From Schauerella fraxinea (GTDB lineage Bacteria; Pseudomonadota; Gammaproteobacteria; Burkholderiales; Burkholderiaceae_B): 64,000 nucleotides of DNA. The position numbers and the translations under genes are program-made. Positions 50,285-58,476 of the stretch are shown piece after piece. The notes under the pieces were generated by a model. It saw only the letters and a list, made by a program, of their open reading frames with translations. It did not search any database and was not told the origin of the DNA. The stretch covers positions 1,736,001 through 1,800,000 of the forward strand of contig JAVDKK010000001.1 of NCBI GenBank assembly GCA_030849945.1, read 5' to 3'. Each line of letters begins with the position of its first letter. The stretch's first letter is position 1.

Positions 50285-51321
50285 TCGTCTTCCTCTTCAA
50301 CCGTGTGGCTGCGCAGTGAGCGCCAGAGCAGGACGGGAATGATCAACGTAAACACGATGATTTCTTTGTAGGCGCTGGCCCAGAACGCCGAAAAGGCTTC
50401 GATCATGCCCACGAGCACCGCGCCGCCGGCCGCCAGCGGATAACTGACGAGGCCGCCGATGATGGCACCCACGAAGCCCTTCAAACTGATCAGAAAGCCC
50501 GAGTCGTAATACACCGTGGTGATCGGCGCGATGAGAATGCCGGACACCGTACCGATCAAGGCGGCGAGGAAAAAGGTGGCGCGGCCCGCAAACACGGGCG
50601 AGATGCCCATCAATCGCGCACCCACCCGGTTGTAGGCGGCGGCGCGCAGGGCCTTGCCATACAGCGTGCGATCGAAGAACACGTACAGCACGACGATCAG
50701 CACGACGGAGACGCCGATCACCCACAACACCTGGCTCGGCACATTCACAGGACCTACGTTGAACACAACGTCGGTAAACGGGTCGGTGCGCCCACCGTCC
50801 ACGCCGAAGATCAAGAGGCCTAGCCCGACTAGCGCTATGTGCACCGCGATCGATACGATCAGCAGAATCAGTGGTGAAGCCGATGCGATCGGTTGATAGA
50901 AGAGGCGATAGAGTTGCGGTCCCATCGGGACGAGCAACGCGAGCACGAGCAATGCGCGCACGGCCATCGGCAGGGACGCAAGCGGCAGGGTGTAGAGCAG
51001 TGCCGCCAAGGCAAAGGGATACGCCAGTTTGAGCACCAGGGTGCGCGGAACATGCCAAGCGCCGCGCCGCTTGCGGATCGCCCAGGCGTCAGCGGCGGCC
51101 TCGGCGACGGCAAAGCCCGCGAGCAACCACACGAGCGTGGTGGGGCGGCCCGTTTGCAGGGCCGCCATCGCAAGCGCGGCAAACGCCACGAACTCCCCCT
51201 GCGGGATGAACAGCACCCGCGTCACGGTGAAGACGAGCAGGATGGCCATCGCCAGCAGTGCGTACACCGCACCGTTGGTAATGCCGTCCTGCGTCAGGAT
51301 CAAGGCGATCTGGGCGTCCAT
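50281..51321 (-). CDS. Branched-chain-type ABC transporter permease, LivH-like (extended)
   Basis: A 346-residue membrane protein. The N-terminus (LILTQDGITNGAVYALLAMA) and the EAA region (LYGKALRAAAYNRVGARLMG, then ATFFLAALIGTVSGILIAPI) identify LivH. It is about 50 residues longer than usual because of an insert near residues 60-140 that adds helices (PFALAALLYTLPLASLPMAV; ALLVLALLVPMGPQLYRLFY). It lies 19 bp after the receptor gene. Confidence 0.92.
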   Translation of the reverse strand: MDAQIALILTQDGITNGAVYALLAMAILLVFTVTRVLFIPQGEFVAFAALAMAALQTGRPTTLVWLLAGFAVAEAAADAWAIRKRRGAWHVPRTLVLKLAYPFALAALLYTLPLASLPMAVRALLVLALLVPMGPQLYRLFYQPIASASPLILLIVSIAVHIALVGLGLLIFGVDGGRTDPFTDVVFNVGPVNVPSQVLWVIGVSVVLIVVLYVFFDRTLYGKALRAAAYNRVGARLMGISPVFAGRATFFLAALIGTVSGILIAPITTVYYDSGFLISLKGFVGAIIGGLVSYPLAAGGAVLVGMIEAFSAFWASAYKEIIVFTLIIPVLLWRSLRSHTVEEEDE

Positions 51322-51340
51322 GGTGTGTCGTCGCGGCCGG

Positions 51341-52489
51341 TTACTTGAGCAGAACCCAGTCGCCGTTCCTGACCGTGATCAACTCGCGGCCGCGCTCATC
51401 GAAACCGCTGTGATCGGCGGCCGACATGTTGTAGACGCCTTGCGTGCCCACGAGCTCACGCGTTTGTTCGAGCGCATCGCGCAAGGCACTGCGAAACTCG
51501 GGCGTACCGGGCTTGGCCGTCTTGCCGGCAATCGGCACCGCTTTTTCAAGCAGCAGGCCGGCGTCATACACGTTGGCGCCGAAGGTGGCGGGCTTGGACC
51601 CATTGAGCTTCTCGTAGGCCGCGATGTAGTCGGTGGCGACCTTCTTCGACGGATTGCTGTCGGAAATCTCAGGCAACACCAGCATCAGGCTCGCGGCGAG
51701 AATCGTGCCTTCGACGCGCTTGCCGCCCAGCTTGAGAAAATCCGGCAAGGCCGCGCCGTGCGTTTGATAGAACTTGCCCTTGTAGCCTTGATCGAAGAGT
51801 GTGTTTTGCGGCAAGACGCTGGCCGCGCCCGGGGCAGCGATGAGCACTGCATCGGGGCGTGCCGAGAGCAATTTGAGCGCTTGGCCGGTGACCGAACTAT
51901 CCGTGCGCACATAGCGCTCGTTGGCGGTGATCTTGATCCCTTTCTCGGCCGCCATGGCCGAGAACACCTTGTACCAATTCTCGCCATACGGATCGTTCAA
52001 GCCGATGAAGCCCACCGTCTTGATGCCCGTCTTGGCCATGTGTTCGACCAGCGCGCGGGCGATGATGTCATCGTTCTGGGTGGTTTTGAACACCCATTTC
52101 TTTTGCTCGTTCATCGGCAGCACGACGGCGGCCGTGCCCACCGGCGCCAACATGGGCGTGCCGGATTCCGCGGCAAACTGGATCGTGCCCATGGCGTTGG
52201 GCGAGCCCGAAGGGCCGATGATGGCGTCCACGTTCTGTTCTGAAATCAGCTTCTTGAAGGCGGTGACCGATGCGGTGGAATCGCTGGCATCGTCCAGCGA
52301 GATGTACTCGACCGTGAGATCGCCAATCTTCTTGGGCAAGAGCGGCACCGAATTCTTCTGCGGAATGCCGACCAGTGCGGTCGGCCCCGTGGACGAGGTC
52401 ACCACGCCGATCTTGACTTGCGCCATGGCGGGCAAGGTGCAGAGGGCGGCGAGAACGGCTGCGGCCAGCGTGAATGTCTTGAAATGCAT
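51341..52489 (-). CDS. Branched-chain-type ABC transporter receptor (Peripla_BP_6/LivK-like)
   Basis: A 382-residue periplasmic receptor. It has a signal peptide MHFKTFTLAAAVLAALCTLP ending AMAQ, then VKIGVVTSSTGPTALVGIPQ, VDAIIGPSGSPNAMGTIQFA and TVGFIGLNDPYGENWYKVFS, as in Leu/Ile/Val and aromatic-acid receptors. The gene immediately precedes its permeases and ATPases in the operon. The embedding in a ring-oxygenase/CoA-ligase operon makes an aromatic or alicyclic carboxylate the most plausible ligand. Confidence 0.92.
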   Translation of the reverse strand: MHFKTFTLAAAVLAALCTLPAMAQVKIGVVTSSTGPTALVGIPQKNSVPLLPKKIGDLTVEYISLDDASDSTASVTAFKKLISEQNVDAIIGPSGSPNAMGTIQFAAESGTPMLAPVGTAAVVLPMNEQKKWVFKTTQNDDIIARALVEHMAKTGIKTVGFIGLNDPYGENWYKVFSAMAAEKGIKITANERYVRTDSSVTGQALKLLSARPDAVLIAAPGAASVLPQNTLFDQGYKGKFYQTHGAALPDFLKLGGKRVEGTILAASLMLVLPEISDSNPSKKVATDYIAAYEKLNGSKPATFGANVYDAGLLLEKAVPIAGKTAKPGTPEFRSALRDALEQTRELVGTQGVYNMSAADHSGFDERGRELITVRNGDWVLLK

Positions 52490-52526
52490 GGTGAATCCTC
52501 CGGATAGGAGAAGAGGTGGATACGGC

Positions 52527-53285
52527 CTAGATCGTGATGGAACTCACACTCGCACCGCCGCAGACGAAGAGCGTCTGGCCGGTGATGAAACTGTTTTGCG
52601 GATCGGAAAAGAACATCACGGCGCGCGCGACGTCGTCGGCGCGGCCCAATCGGCCCACCGGAATGCTGCGGGCCAGTTGCTCCTCGCGCGCACTGCCGCG
52701 TTCGACCACGTCGTAGAACATGTCGGTTTGCACGGGGCCGGGTGCGACCACGTTGACGGTGATGCCGTGCGCGGCCAGTTCAAGTGACCACGTGCGCGCC
52801 ATGCCGATCATGCCGGCCTTGGTGGCGGAGTACGCGGTGCGGGTGGGCAGGCCCAATGCCCCCCGCGACGAGAGCAGCACGATGCGGCCGAATCGGCGCG
52901 CCTGCATGCCGGGAAGGGCCGCCTGCACCAGGCTGATCGCCGCGCCGAGATGCAGTTGCGTCAAGCCTTGCAGCTCGCTTTGCTTGACCTCCGGCAACAG
53001 GGCCGGCCAGATGACGCCGGCGTTGTGCACCACATGACTGATGGCGAAATGGCTGGCCGCTTCGGCCGCGGCCTGTTCTGTCGCGGCCACGTCGAGCAGA
53101 TCGACCTGAATGTTGTGCAGCCTGGGATGCGTGACGTCTGCTGCGCGGCGAGCCAGCGACACGACCGTGTAGCCGGCTTCGAGCATGCTGTGGCAGATGC
53201 CGGCGCCGATGCCGGTGCTGCCACCGGTGACGAGGGCAACGTGCTCGGCGCCCGCGGCGTCGGGCGGTGCGGAGGAAAGCGTCAT
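52527..53285 (-). CDS. SDR-family oxidoreductase of the oxygenase operon
   Basis: Classical SDR of 252 residues. The cofactor loop GGSTGIG is at 21-27, HNAG at 87-90, and the catalytic Ser140, Tyr152 and Lys156 are intact (LLSSRGALGLPTRTAYSATK). Its ATG overlaps the DUF35 gene's stop by 4 bp. In this operon it could dehydrogenate a cis-dihydrodiol made by the ring oxygenase, or a beta-hydroxyacyl-CoA before or after side-chain cleavage. Both roles are known for the family. Confidence 0.9.
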   Translation of the reverse strand: MTLSSAPPDAAGAEHVALVTGGSTGIGAGICHSMLEAGYTVVSLARRAADVTHPRLHNIQVDLLDVAATEQAAAEAASHFAISHVVHNAGVIWPALLPEVKQSELQGLTQLHLGAAISLVQAALPGMQARRFGRIVLLSSRGALGLPTRTAYSATKAGMIGMARTWSLELAAHGITVNVVAPGPVQTDMFYDVVERGSAREEQLARSIPVGRLGRADDVARAVMFFSDPQNSFITGQTLFVCGGASVSSITI

Positions 53286-53746
53286 GAGGCGTCGCCCGGC
53301 GTGGAGGAAAGGGAAGTGGTGCGGACGGCGTGTGCCGTGGTGATGGCATGGGCCGTCATGACGGCCTGGCCGCTTGCGTCAAGGTCGAGCGAGACCCGCA
53401 CCCGGCCGTCCGGTATGCAGTCGGGATCCACATGCACCACGGCAGATGGACCACAATCCAGGCGCACCATGCCCACGCGCCAAGGCAGTCGCGTCTGAAA
53501 ATAAGGCTCGTTGCTGTGGTGCAGCGTGGTCACGGCGAGCAGCTTGCCTTCGGCCGACACGTCACGCCACTTGAGCGCGTCGCTCAAGCAATTCACGCAC
53601 ACCTCGCGCGGCGGATACTGGATGGTGCCGCAGTGGGCGCAGCCTTGCAGCGCGAAGCGCGATCGCGCGGCGATCTCGTTCAATTCGCGCGCCTTTGCAC
53701 TGCGCGCGGCAGGCGGCAAGGCTTGGGTGTTGGGATCTGCGCTCAT
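53282..53746 (-). CDS. Zn-ribbon OB-fold protein (DUF35), partner of the thiolase-like protein
   Basis: A 154-residue DUF35 protein. The zinc ribbon is Cys36, Cys39, Cys50 and Cys53 (GCAHCGTIQYPPREVCVNCL), followed by an acyl-CoA-associated OB fold (KLLAVTTLHHSNEPYFQTRL, WRVGMVRLDCGPSAVVHVDP). DUF35 proteins bind thiolase-like enzymes; with Ltp2 in steroid side-chain breakdown the pair acts as an aldolase. It overlaps the thiolase-like gene by 4 bp, which supports a 1:1 complex. Confidence 0.9.
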   Translation of the reverse strand: MSADPNTQALPPAARSAKARELNEIAARSRFALQGCAHCGTIQYPPREVCVNCLSDALKWRDVSAEGKLLAVTTLHHSNEPYFQTRLPWRVGMVRLDCGPSAVVHVDPDCIPDGRVRVSLDLDASGQAVMTAHAITTAHAVRTTSLSSTPGDAS

Positions 53747-54918
53747 GCTTGCCCCCGTGCCAGTACGGCAGCGACAGTGCACAGCCCACGGTCGTAGTTG
53801 ATCATGCCGAAACCGCTCACCAAGCCCTGCTCGGCATCCGTGACCTGGCGGCCGTCGGCCGCGCCGGTGAGTTGGCGCATCGCTTCGACGATGCCCAGAT
53901 AGCCGCCCGCCGCACCGGCCTGGCCCACAGACAGTTGCCCGCCATTGGTGTTGAACGGAAAGCTGCCGTCGACCGTAAAGGTATTGGCACGTACGAAGTC
54001 GGGGCCTTCGCCTTTGCCGCAAAAGCCCAGGTCTTCGAGCTGCATCATGTTGATGACGGGATAATCGTCGTAAGCCTGCACGAAATCCATGTCCCACGGA
54101 CCCACCCCGGCCATGCCGTAGAGCTCGTCGACGTCGACGGTCCAGCCGCCGCGCATCTGGATCGGATCGTTGCTCCAGGCGTTATGGCGTTCGATGGTCG
54201 AGAGGATGCGCACGAACGGCAGCTTCAACGCGCGCGCGCGGTCTTCGGTCATGACGAGATAGCCGTCCGCGCCGGCGCACGGCATCACGCAGTCGAACAG
54301 ATGAATGGGCTCCGCGATCGGCCGGGCCTGCATGTAATCTTCCATCGAAAGCGGCTTCTTCATCAACGCGTGCGGGTAGCGCAGGGCGTTGTCGCGCTGG
54401 GCCACGCAAAGCTTGCCGAAGTCTTCGCGCATGGCACCCGTGCGGCGCATATAGTGCGCGGTCAGCAGCGCAAAACTGGCATTGGGGCCGGCCGCGCCAT
54501 ACGGATAGACGGCGTCTTGCGCAAAGCGGGAAAACGCGCTGATGGTGTCGCGAAACGAATCCGGTTGGTTGGTGTCGCCCGCGATGCAGGCCACGATGTC
54601 GGCGTCGCCGGATTGGACGGCGCGCGCGGCGCGTCTCAACGCCACCACACCGCTCGCGCCGCCCATCGGGATGTGGTCCAGCCAGCGGGGGCTCATGCCC
54701 AGATGCTGCGTCAGCGCCACGGCGGTATCGGGCGCGAGCGTGAAGCTCGACACGCACAGGCCATCGATGTCGGTTTTGGCAATGCCGGCACCCGTGACGA
54801 GTTCGCGCAACACGCCGCCCAGCCACCAATGCGCGCTGTGCGGCGAGAATCGAACGTACGGCAGCGTCGTGGGCAATGTGGCGACGACGCCGGCATAGTC
54901 GCGGCGCGGGCGGCTCAT
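53743..54918 (-). CDS. Thiolase-fold protein lacking the catalytic Cys (probable Ltp2-like aldolase)
   Basis: A 391-residue thiolase-superfamily protein. The position of the nucleophilic cysteine is glycine here (HIPMGGASGVVALRRA, near residue 86). The usual GHP histidine motif is replaced by NGGQLSVGQAGAAGG (residues 326-339), and the C-terminal CxG cysteine motif is absent (FGMINYDRGLC). DVDELYGMAGVGPWDMDFVQ and AYDDYPVINMM match the SCP2-thiolase/lipid-transfer branch. Together with the adjacent DUF35 protein this is the pattern of Ltp2-type retro-aldolases, which cleave beta-hydroxyacyl-CoA side chains to a ketone or aldehyde plus a shorter acyl-CoA. That activity is inferred from missing residues and partner. 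Confidence 0.85.
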   Translation of the reverse strand: MSRPRRDYAGVVATLPTTLPYVRFSPHSAHWWLGGVLRELVTGAGIAKTDIDGLCVSSFTLAPDTAVALTQHLGMSPRWLDHIPMGGASGVVALRRAARAVQSGDADIVACIAGDTNQPDSFRDTISAFSRFAQDAVYPYGAAGPNASFALLTAHYMRRTGAMREDFGKLCVAQRDNALRYPHALMKKPLSMEDYMQARPIAEPIHLFDCVMPCAGADGYLVMTEDRARALKLPFVRILSTIERHNAWSNDPIQMRGGWTVDVDELYGMAGVGPWDMDFVQAYDDYPVINMMQLEDLGFCGKGEGPDFVRANTFTVDGSFPFNTNGGQLSVGQAGAAGGYLGIVEAMRQLTGAADGRQVTDAEQGLVSGFGMINYDRGLCTVAAVLARGQA

Positions 54919-56546
54919 GGCGTCACCTCGACGCGCTTCTTCATGGCGCACGTGTTCACGCAGGTCGCGGTGCCCGGAAGGGTAGGCGCCAGGGTTTTCA
55001 TTTCGCCGCGTTGAATCTTGTTGGTGGGCGTGAGCGGCAACGCCTCGACAAATGCCACATAGCCAGGCGCCTTGTAATAGGCCAACTGCGTGAGGCACCA
55101 CGTGACGATGCTGTGCGCCAAGGTTTCGCGCGTGGCGGGGTCGGCGGCGGCGTCCGTGACGATGCACGCCAACACCTCGTCGCCGCGGACGGCATCGGGC
55201 ACGGCGGCGACCGCCACGGCACGCACATCGGGATGGCGCGCCAGCACACTCTCCACTTCCACCGCGGAGATGTTCTCGCCGCTGCGGCGGATCACGTTCT
55301 TTTTGCGGTCGACGAAGCGGAAGGCGCCGTCTGCCTCGCGCCGCACGATGTCGCCGGTGTGAAACCAGCCGTCGCGCCACGCGTCGTTGGTGGCGGCTTC
55401 GTCTTTCAGATAACCCGCGAAGAAGCCGAAACGGGGGCGGGCACCCGCGTGACGCACCAGCAACTCGCCGGGCTCGCCTGCCTGCGCGTCGCCGCCGCTG
55501 TCGGTGATCACACGGACGAGTACATCGTCGCCTTCGGCACCGAAGCAACTTTCACCGATGTGACGCGGTTCGAGATGGGCCATGATGACAGCGCCGGCCC
55601 CGGTCTCCGTCATGGCCCAGGCCTCGAGCAAGGGGAAACCGAAGCGCGCCTCGAACGGCCCTTGCAGCGCGCGGTCCACGCCCGCGCCGAAACCGAAGCG
55701 TACGGTGTGCTCGAGATCGGTGGCGGCGGGCGCGGCTTTCATCAGGATGGCCGGCATCACCCCGAGGTAATGAAGCACGGTGGCGCCGCTTGCACGGACG
55801 CTGTCCCACCAGGTTTTAGGGTGGAAACGATCCAGCACGATCAGGCAACCGCCCGTCAACATCATCGCCATGGCCGAATACGCCATGGCATTCATGTGCA
55901 CCAGTGGCAGGGGCGTGAGCATGCGATCGGCGCCGGGTTTAAGCGCCGCCAGACCGCCGACCTGCGCATACCACTGTCCCGCATGCAGGAAATATTCGTT
56001 GGGCAGGATGCAGCCTTTGGGCCGGCCGGTGGTGCCCGAGGTGTAAAGCAGCGCGCATTCGGTGGCGGCGTCGATGGGCGCGCCGGCATGGGGCGCGTCA
56101 AACAGCGCGGTTTTGGGCGCATCGTCGGGTGCCATCACCTGCAAGGGCCGCGCGGCCTGTTGGGCCGCAGCGCTGAGCGCGGCATGGCGCGAAGGGATCG
56201 CAATGGCGACCGCGATCTCGGAATGGGCGATCAGATACTCAAGTTCGGCGGCGCGCAGGTCGGGCCCGATCGGCACGACCGATACCCCGAGCGCGTTGAG
56301 TGCATACCAATGCAGCAGGAAAGCCGGGCGGTTTTCAAGCAACAAGCCGGCGCGGTGGCCATGTCCGTAGCCGGCGGCGGCATACGCCACCTTCAGGCGT
56401 TCGACGTCGTTTGCCGCCGTGCCGTACGTGATCTCACCGGGATCGATACCGTAGGTGGCCGCCGTTTCCGCCAAGACGCACAGCATGGGCCGGTCGCGCC
56501 AAAGCGCCGCCGAAGTCTGAAAGGCTTGATAAACGGTGGCGTTCAC
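54915..56546 (-). CDS. Acyl-CoA ligase (AMP-binding family)
   Basis: A 543-residue adenylate-forming ligase that would activate an organic acid to its CoA thioester. Motifs: ATP loop ALLYTSGTTGRPKGCILP, the A5-type AWAMTETGAG, GWFHTGDIV, the hinge DRKKNVIRRSGENIS and the catalytic lysine in PLTPTNKIQRGEMK. It resembles the CaiC/crotonobetaine-CoA and aryl-acid ligase branch. It lies 9 bp after the oxygenase beta gene and overlaps the thiolase-like gene. Its product is the likely entry substrate for the aldolase step. Confidence 0.92.
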   Translation of the reverse strand: MNATVYQAFQTSAALWRDRPMLCVLAETAATYGIDPGEITYGTAANDVERLKVAYAAAGYGHGHRAGLLLENRPAFLLHWYALNALGVSVVPIGPDLRAAELEYLIAHSEIAVAIAIPSRHAALSAAAQQAARPLQVMAPDDAPKTALFDAPHAGAPIDAATECALLYTSGTTGRPKGCILPNEYFLHAGQWYAQVGGLAALKPGADRMLTPLPLVHMNAMAYSAMAMMLTGGCLIVLDRFHPKTWWDSVRASGATVLHYLGVMPAILMKAAPAATDLEHTVRFGFGAGVDRALQGPFEARFGFPLLEAWAMTETGAGAVIMAHLEPRHIGESCFGAEGDDVLVRVITDSGGDAQAGEPGELLVRHAGARPRFGFFAGYLKDEAATNDAWRDGWFHTGDIVRREADGAFRFVDRKKNVIRRSGENISAVEVESVLARHPDVRAVAVAAVPDAVRGDEVLACIVTDAAADPATRETLAHSIVTWCLTQLAYYKAPGYVAFVEALPLTPTNKIQRGEMKTLAPTLPGTATCVNTCAMKKRVEVTP

Positions 56547-56555
56547 GCGCGTCCC

Positions 56556-57050
56556 TTACATGAAGAGTTGAATGTTGCCGAAGGCGGCATCGCAATTGAC
56601 CAGGTCGACACGCTTGAGCTGAATACGCAGCCCAGCGGGTGTGGCCACCAGATGATGCGTGGCCCACCCCGCAAAGAGGGTTTGGGCATCGAGCCGGGTT
56701 TCGACGTAGTGAAAAGCGGTGCGCACCACATAGCGGCCGTTGGCGGGATCGGCCGCCGGATGATCGTGTTCGACGGTGGGCTGCTGCAACAAGTGATGGC
56801 AACGGCTTTTCGGTTGTTGCGAGAAGGTGCGCTGGCCGGTCAATCGTTCGACACGCACACGCAGCAGCAGTTTGTCTTCGTACATCAGCGACGCATGCAG
56901 CCGCGCATCCTGTTGGCCGCGCGCGAGCGGCATCCAGTAATAGCCGTCTTCGGTGAAGAGATCGAGCCAGGGTTCGAAGTCCAGCTCGTCGAGCATGCGG
57001 GCTTCGCGGTAGACGAAGTCGATCAAGGCGTCGTTCGCGATCGCCGTCAT
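56556..57050 (-). CDS. Rieske ring-hydroxylating oxygenase, beta subunit
   Basis: A 164-residue small subunit of the NTF2-like fold. The N-terminal pattern (DFVYREARMLDELDFEPWLD, LFTEDGYYWMPL) is the family signature; SLMYEDKLLLRVRVERLTGQ follows. It is structural, forming an alpha3beta3 hexamer. The ATG at 57050 overlaps the alpha-subunit stop by 4 bp, so a longer reading from 57179 was rejected. Confidence 0.92.
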   Translation of the reverse strand: MTAIANDALIDFVYREARMLDELDFEPWLDLFTEDGYYWMPLARGQQDARLHASLMYEDKLLLRVRVERLTGQRTFSQQPKSRCHHLLQQPTVEHDHPAADPANGRYVVRTAFHYVETRLDAQTLFAGWATHHLVATPAGLRIQLKRVDLVNCDAAFGNIQLFM

Positions 57051-58435
57051 GACGCCACCTGGGGAAGCGCGTGGCTGCAGGGTTGTGCCTGTCCAGTGGT
57101 GGGCGGCGTGGCCGTCGCCTCGGTCATGCCTTCCGTCATATACCGGGCCCAAGCGCGATATTGATTGCGCATCTGCCACTCGTTGGTGCCGTTGGTGACT
57201 TCATTGCGGCGGCCGACCTCGGATGCGTCGTAAAGACGCCCAACGTTGACCCAGTCGCGGCCGCGCGCATGCAAGCCTGCTTGCGCGCGCTCATACATTT
57301 CGAGGTCGTCATGGCCCACCACCGAGGTGGGCGCGTTGATCAGGCGGTTGTACATCAGGGTGCGCTCAAGCAGCAGATCCGGCGCGCCCACGAGCCGAAA
57401 CGTCCACGACTCCACCAAGGTGCGATTGGCGGCCAGCGGCTTGAAGATGCGCAGCGTTTGAATCGGCCCCTTGACCATGATGTTGGGAAAATAGACGGTG
57501 TTGTGGCGCACGTCGCCCAGAATCTGGTTGGCGCGTTCTTCGCCGTAGGCCGCCGTCATGGCCTCGAAGTAGCCAGGGATGCCGCTATACGACGCGTGGA
57601 TCGAATCCGAGACGCCCGTGTGGCCATGGCCGTTTTCCCAAACGCGAATGCCCATGCCTTCAAAAAATTCGTAGGGCGAGATGAACGGTGCGAAGAGTTC
57701 GACCGCCATAGGTTTGGGCGTGCCTTCCGGCGCTTCTTTCCACACCCTCACGGCAGTGCCCGCAGACGACTCGTGCGCCACCATGGGATGACAGGTGTCG
57801 GTCTGGTTATCGACCAGCATCTTCCAATTGCAGCCGTGCGTGTAACGCATCACGCCGCCCGCCACTTCGAGCCGGCCTTCGGGTGAGCGGTCCGCCATGT
57901 TGTCCAGCGTGGACAGCGAGTCGCCGAAGAAATCCTCGAAGCTGTCGCCGGTCTCGCTCAACCGACAGAACACGAAGCCGCGATGATTGCGCACATGGTC
58001 GACGCGCGCCATGCCTTGCGCGGCTTCCGACGATTCGAGGCCGGTGTTTTCGTAGCCCTTCTTGAGGGGAATCGATAGCAGGCTGCCGTCGGTCTTGAAC
58101 GTCCACGCGTGATACGGGCAGCGGAAGAATTTGCCGGTGTTGCCGCACACCTCACCCGCCACCATCGTGCCCTTGTGAGGACATCGGTTGTAGAGCACGC
58201 GCACGCTTTTGTCGGTGTGACGCACCATCACCACCGGCTGATTGCCGATCGTGGTGGTGTAGTAATCGCCGGTATTCGGAATCTGGCTGTCGTGCCCCAC
58301 ATATACCCAGGTGCGCGCGAAGACGTGTTCCATCTCGAGGTCGAACAGCGCCTCGTCGATGAACAAGTCCTTGTGAACTTCGGTCTCGCGCACCAGGGCG
58401 CGTACCGCATCGGGATTGTCGTGATAGTGGGCCAT
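57047..58435 (-). CDS. Rieske ring-hydroxylating oxygenase, alpha subunit
   Basis: A 462-residue catalytic subunit. The Rieske [2Fe-2S] ligands are Cys85/His87 (NRCPHKG) and Cys106/His109 (RCPYHAW). The mononuclear iron site is D-x2-H-x4-H at Asp213, His216 and His221 (NQTDTCHPMVAH), the aspartate being the conserved electron-transfer bridge. The start at 58435 is after GAGGCCATCC and agrees with the family; a reading from 59056 runs through the reductase gene. Its reductase is encoded 41 bp upstream. It resembles salicylate/anthranilate/terephthalate-type oxygenases in layout, but the substrate cannot be assigned. A paralogue lies at 62395-63705. Confidence 0.94.
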   Translation of the reverse strand: MAHYHDNPDAVRALVRETEVHKDLFIDEALFDLEMEHVFARTWVYVGHDSQIPNTGDYYTTTIGNQPVVMVRHTDKSVRVLYNRCPHKGTMVAGEVCGNTGKFFRCPYHAWTFKTDGSLLSIPLKKGYENTGLESSEAAQGMARVDHVRNHRGFVFCRLSETGDSFEDFFGDSLSTLDNMADRSPEGRLEVAGGVMRYTHGCNWKMLVDNQTDTCHPMVAHESSAGTAVRVWKEAPEGTPKPMAVELFAPFISPYEFFEGMGIRVWENGHGHTGVSDSIHASYSGIPGYFEAMTAAYGEERANQILGDVRHNTVYFPNIMVKGPIQTLRIFKPLAANRTLVESWTFRLVGAPDLLLERTLMYNRLINAPTSVVGHDDLEMYERAQAGLHARGRDWVNVGRLYDASEVGRRNEVTNGTNEWQMRNQYRAWARYMTEGMTEATATPPTTGQAQPCSHALPQVAS

Positions 58436-58476
58436 GGATGGCCTCCTGTCGGGTGGGCGATTATCCGTGGACAAGT

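Noticed and set aside
54876..57164. 762-codon open frame on the + strand
   Set aside because: It runs antisense to the DUF35-partner thiolase end, the CoA ligase and the oxygenase beta gene, all with clear motifs. It shows no family motif of its own and is rich in Gly/His/Arg, as expected for a GC-bias shadow frame.
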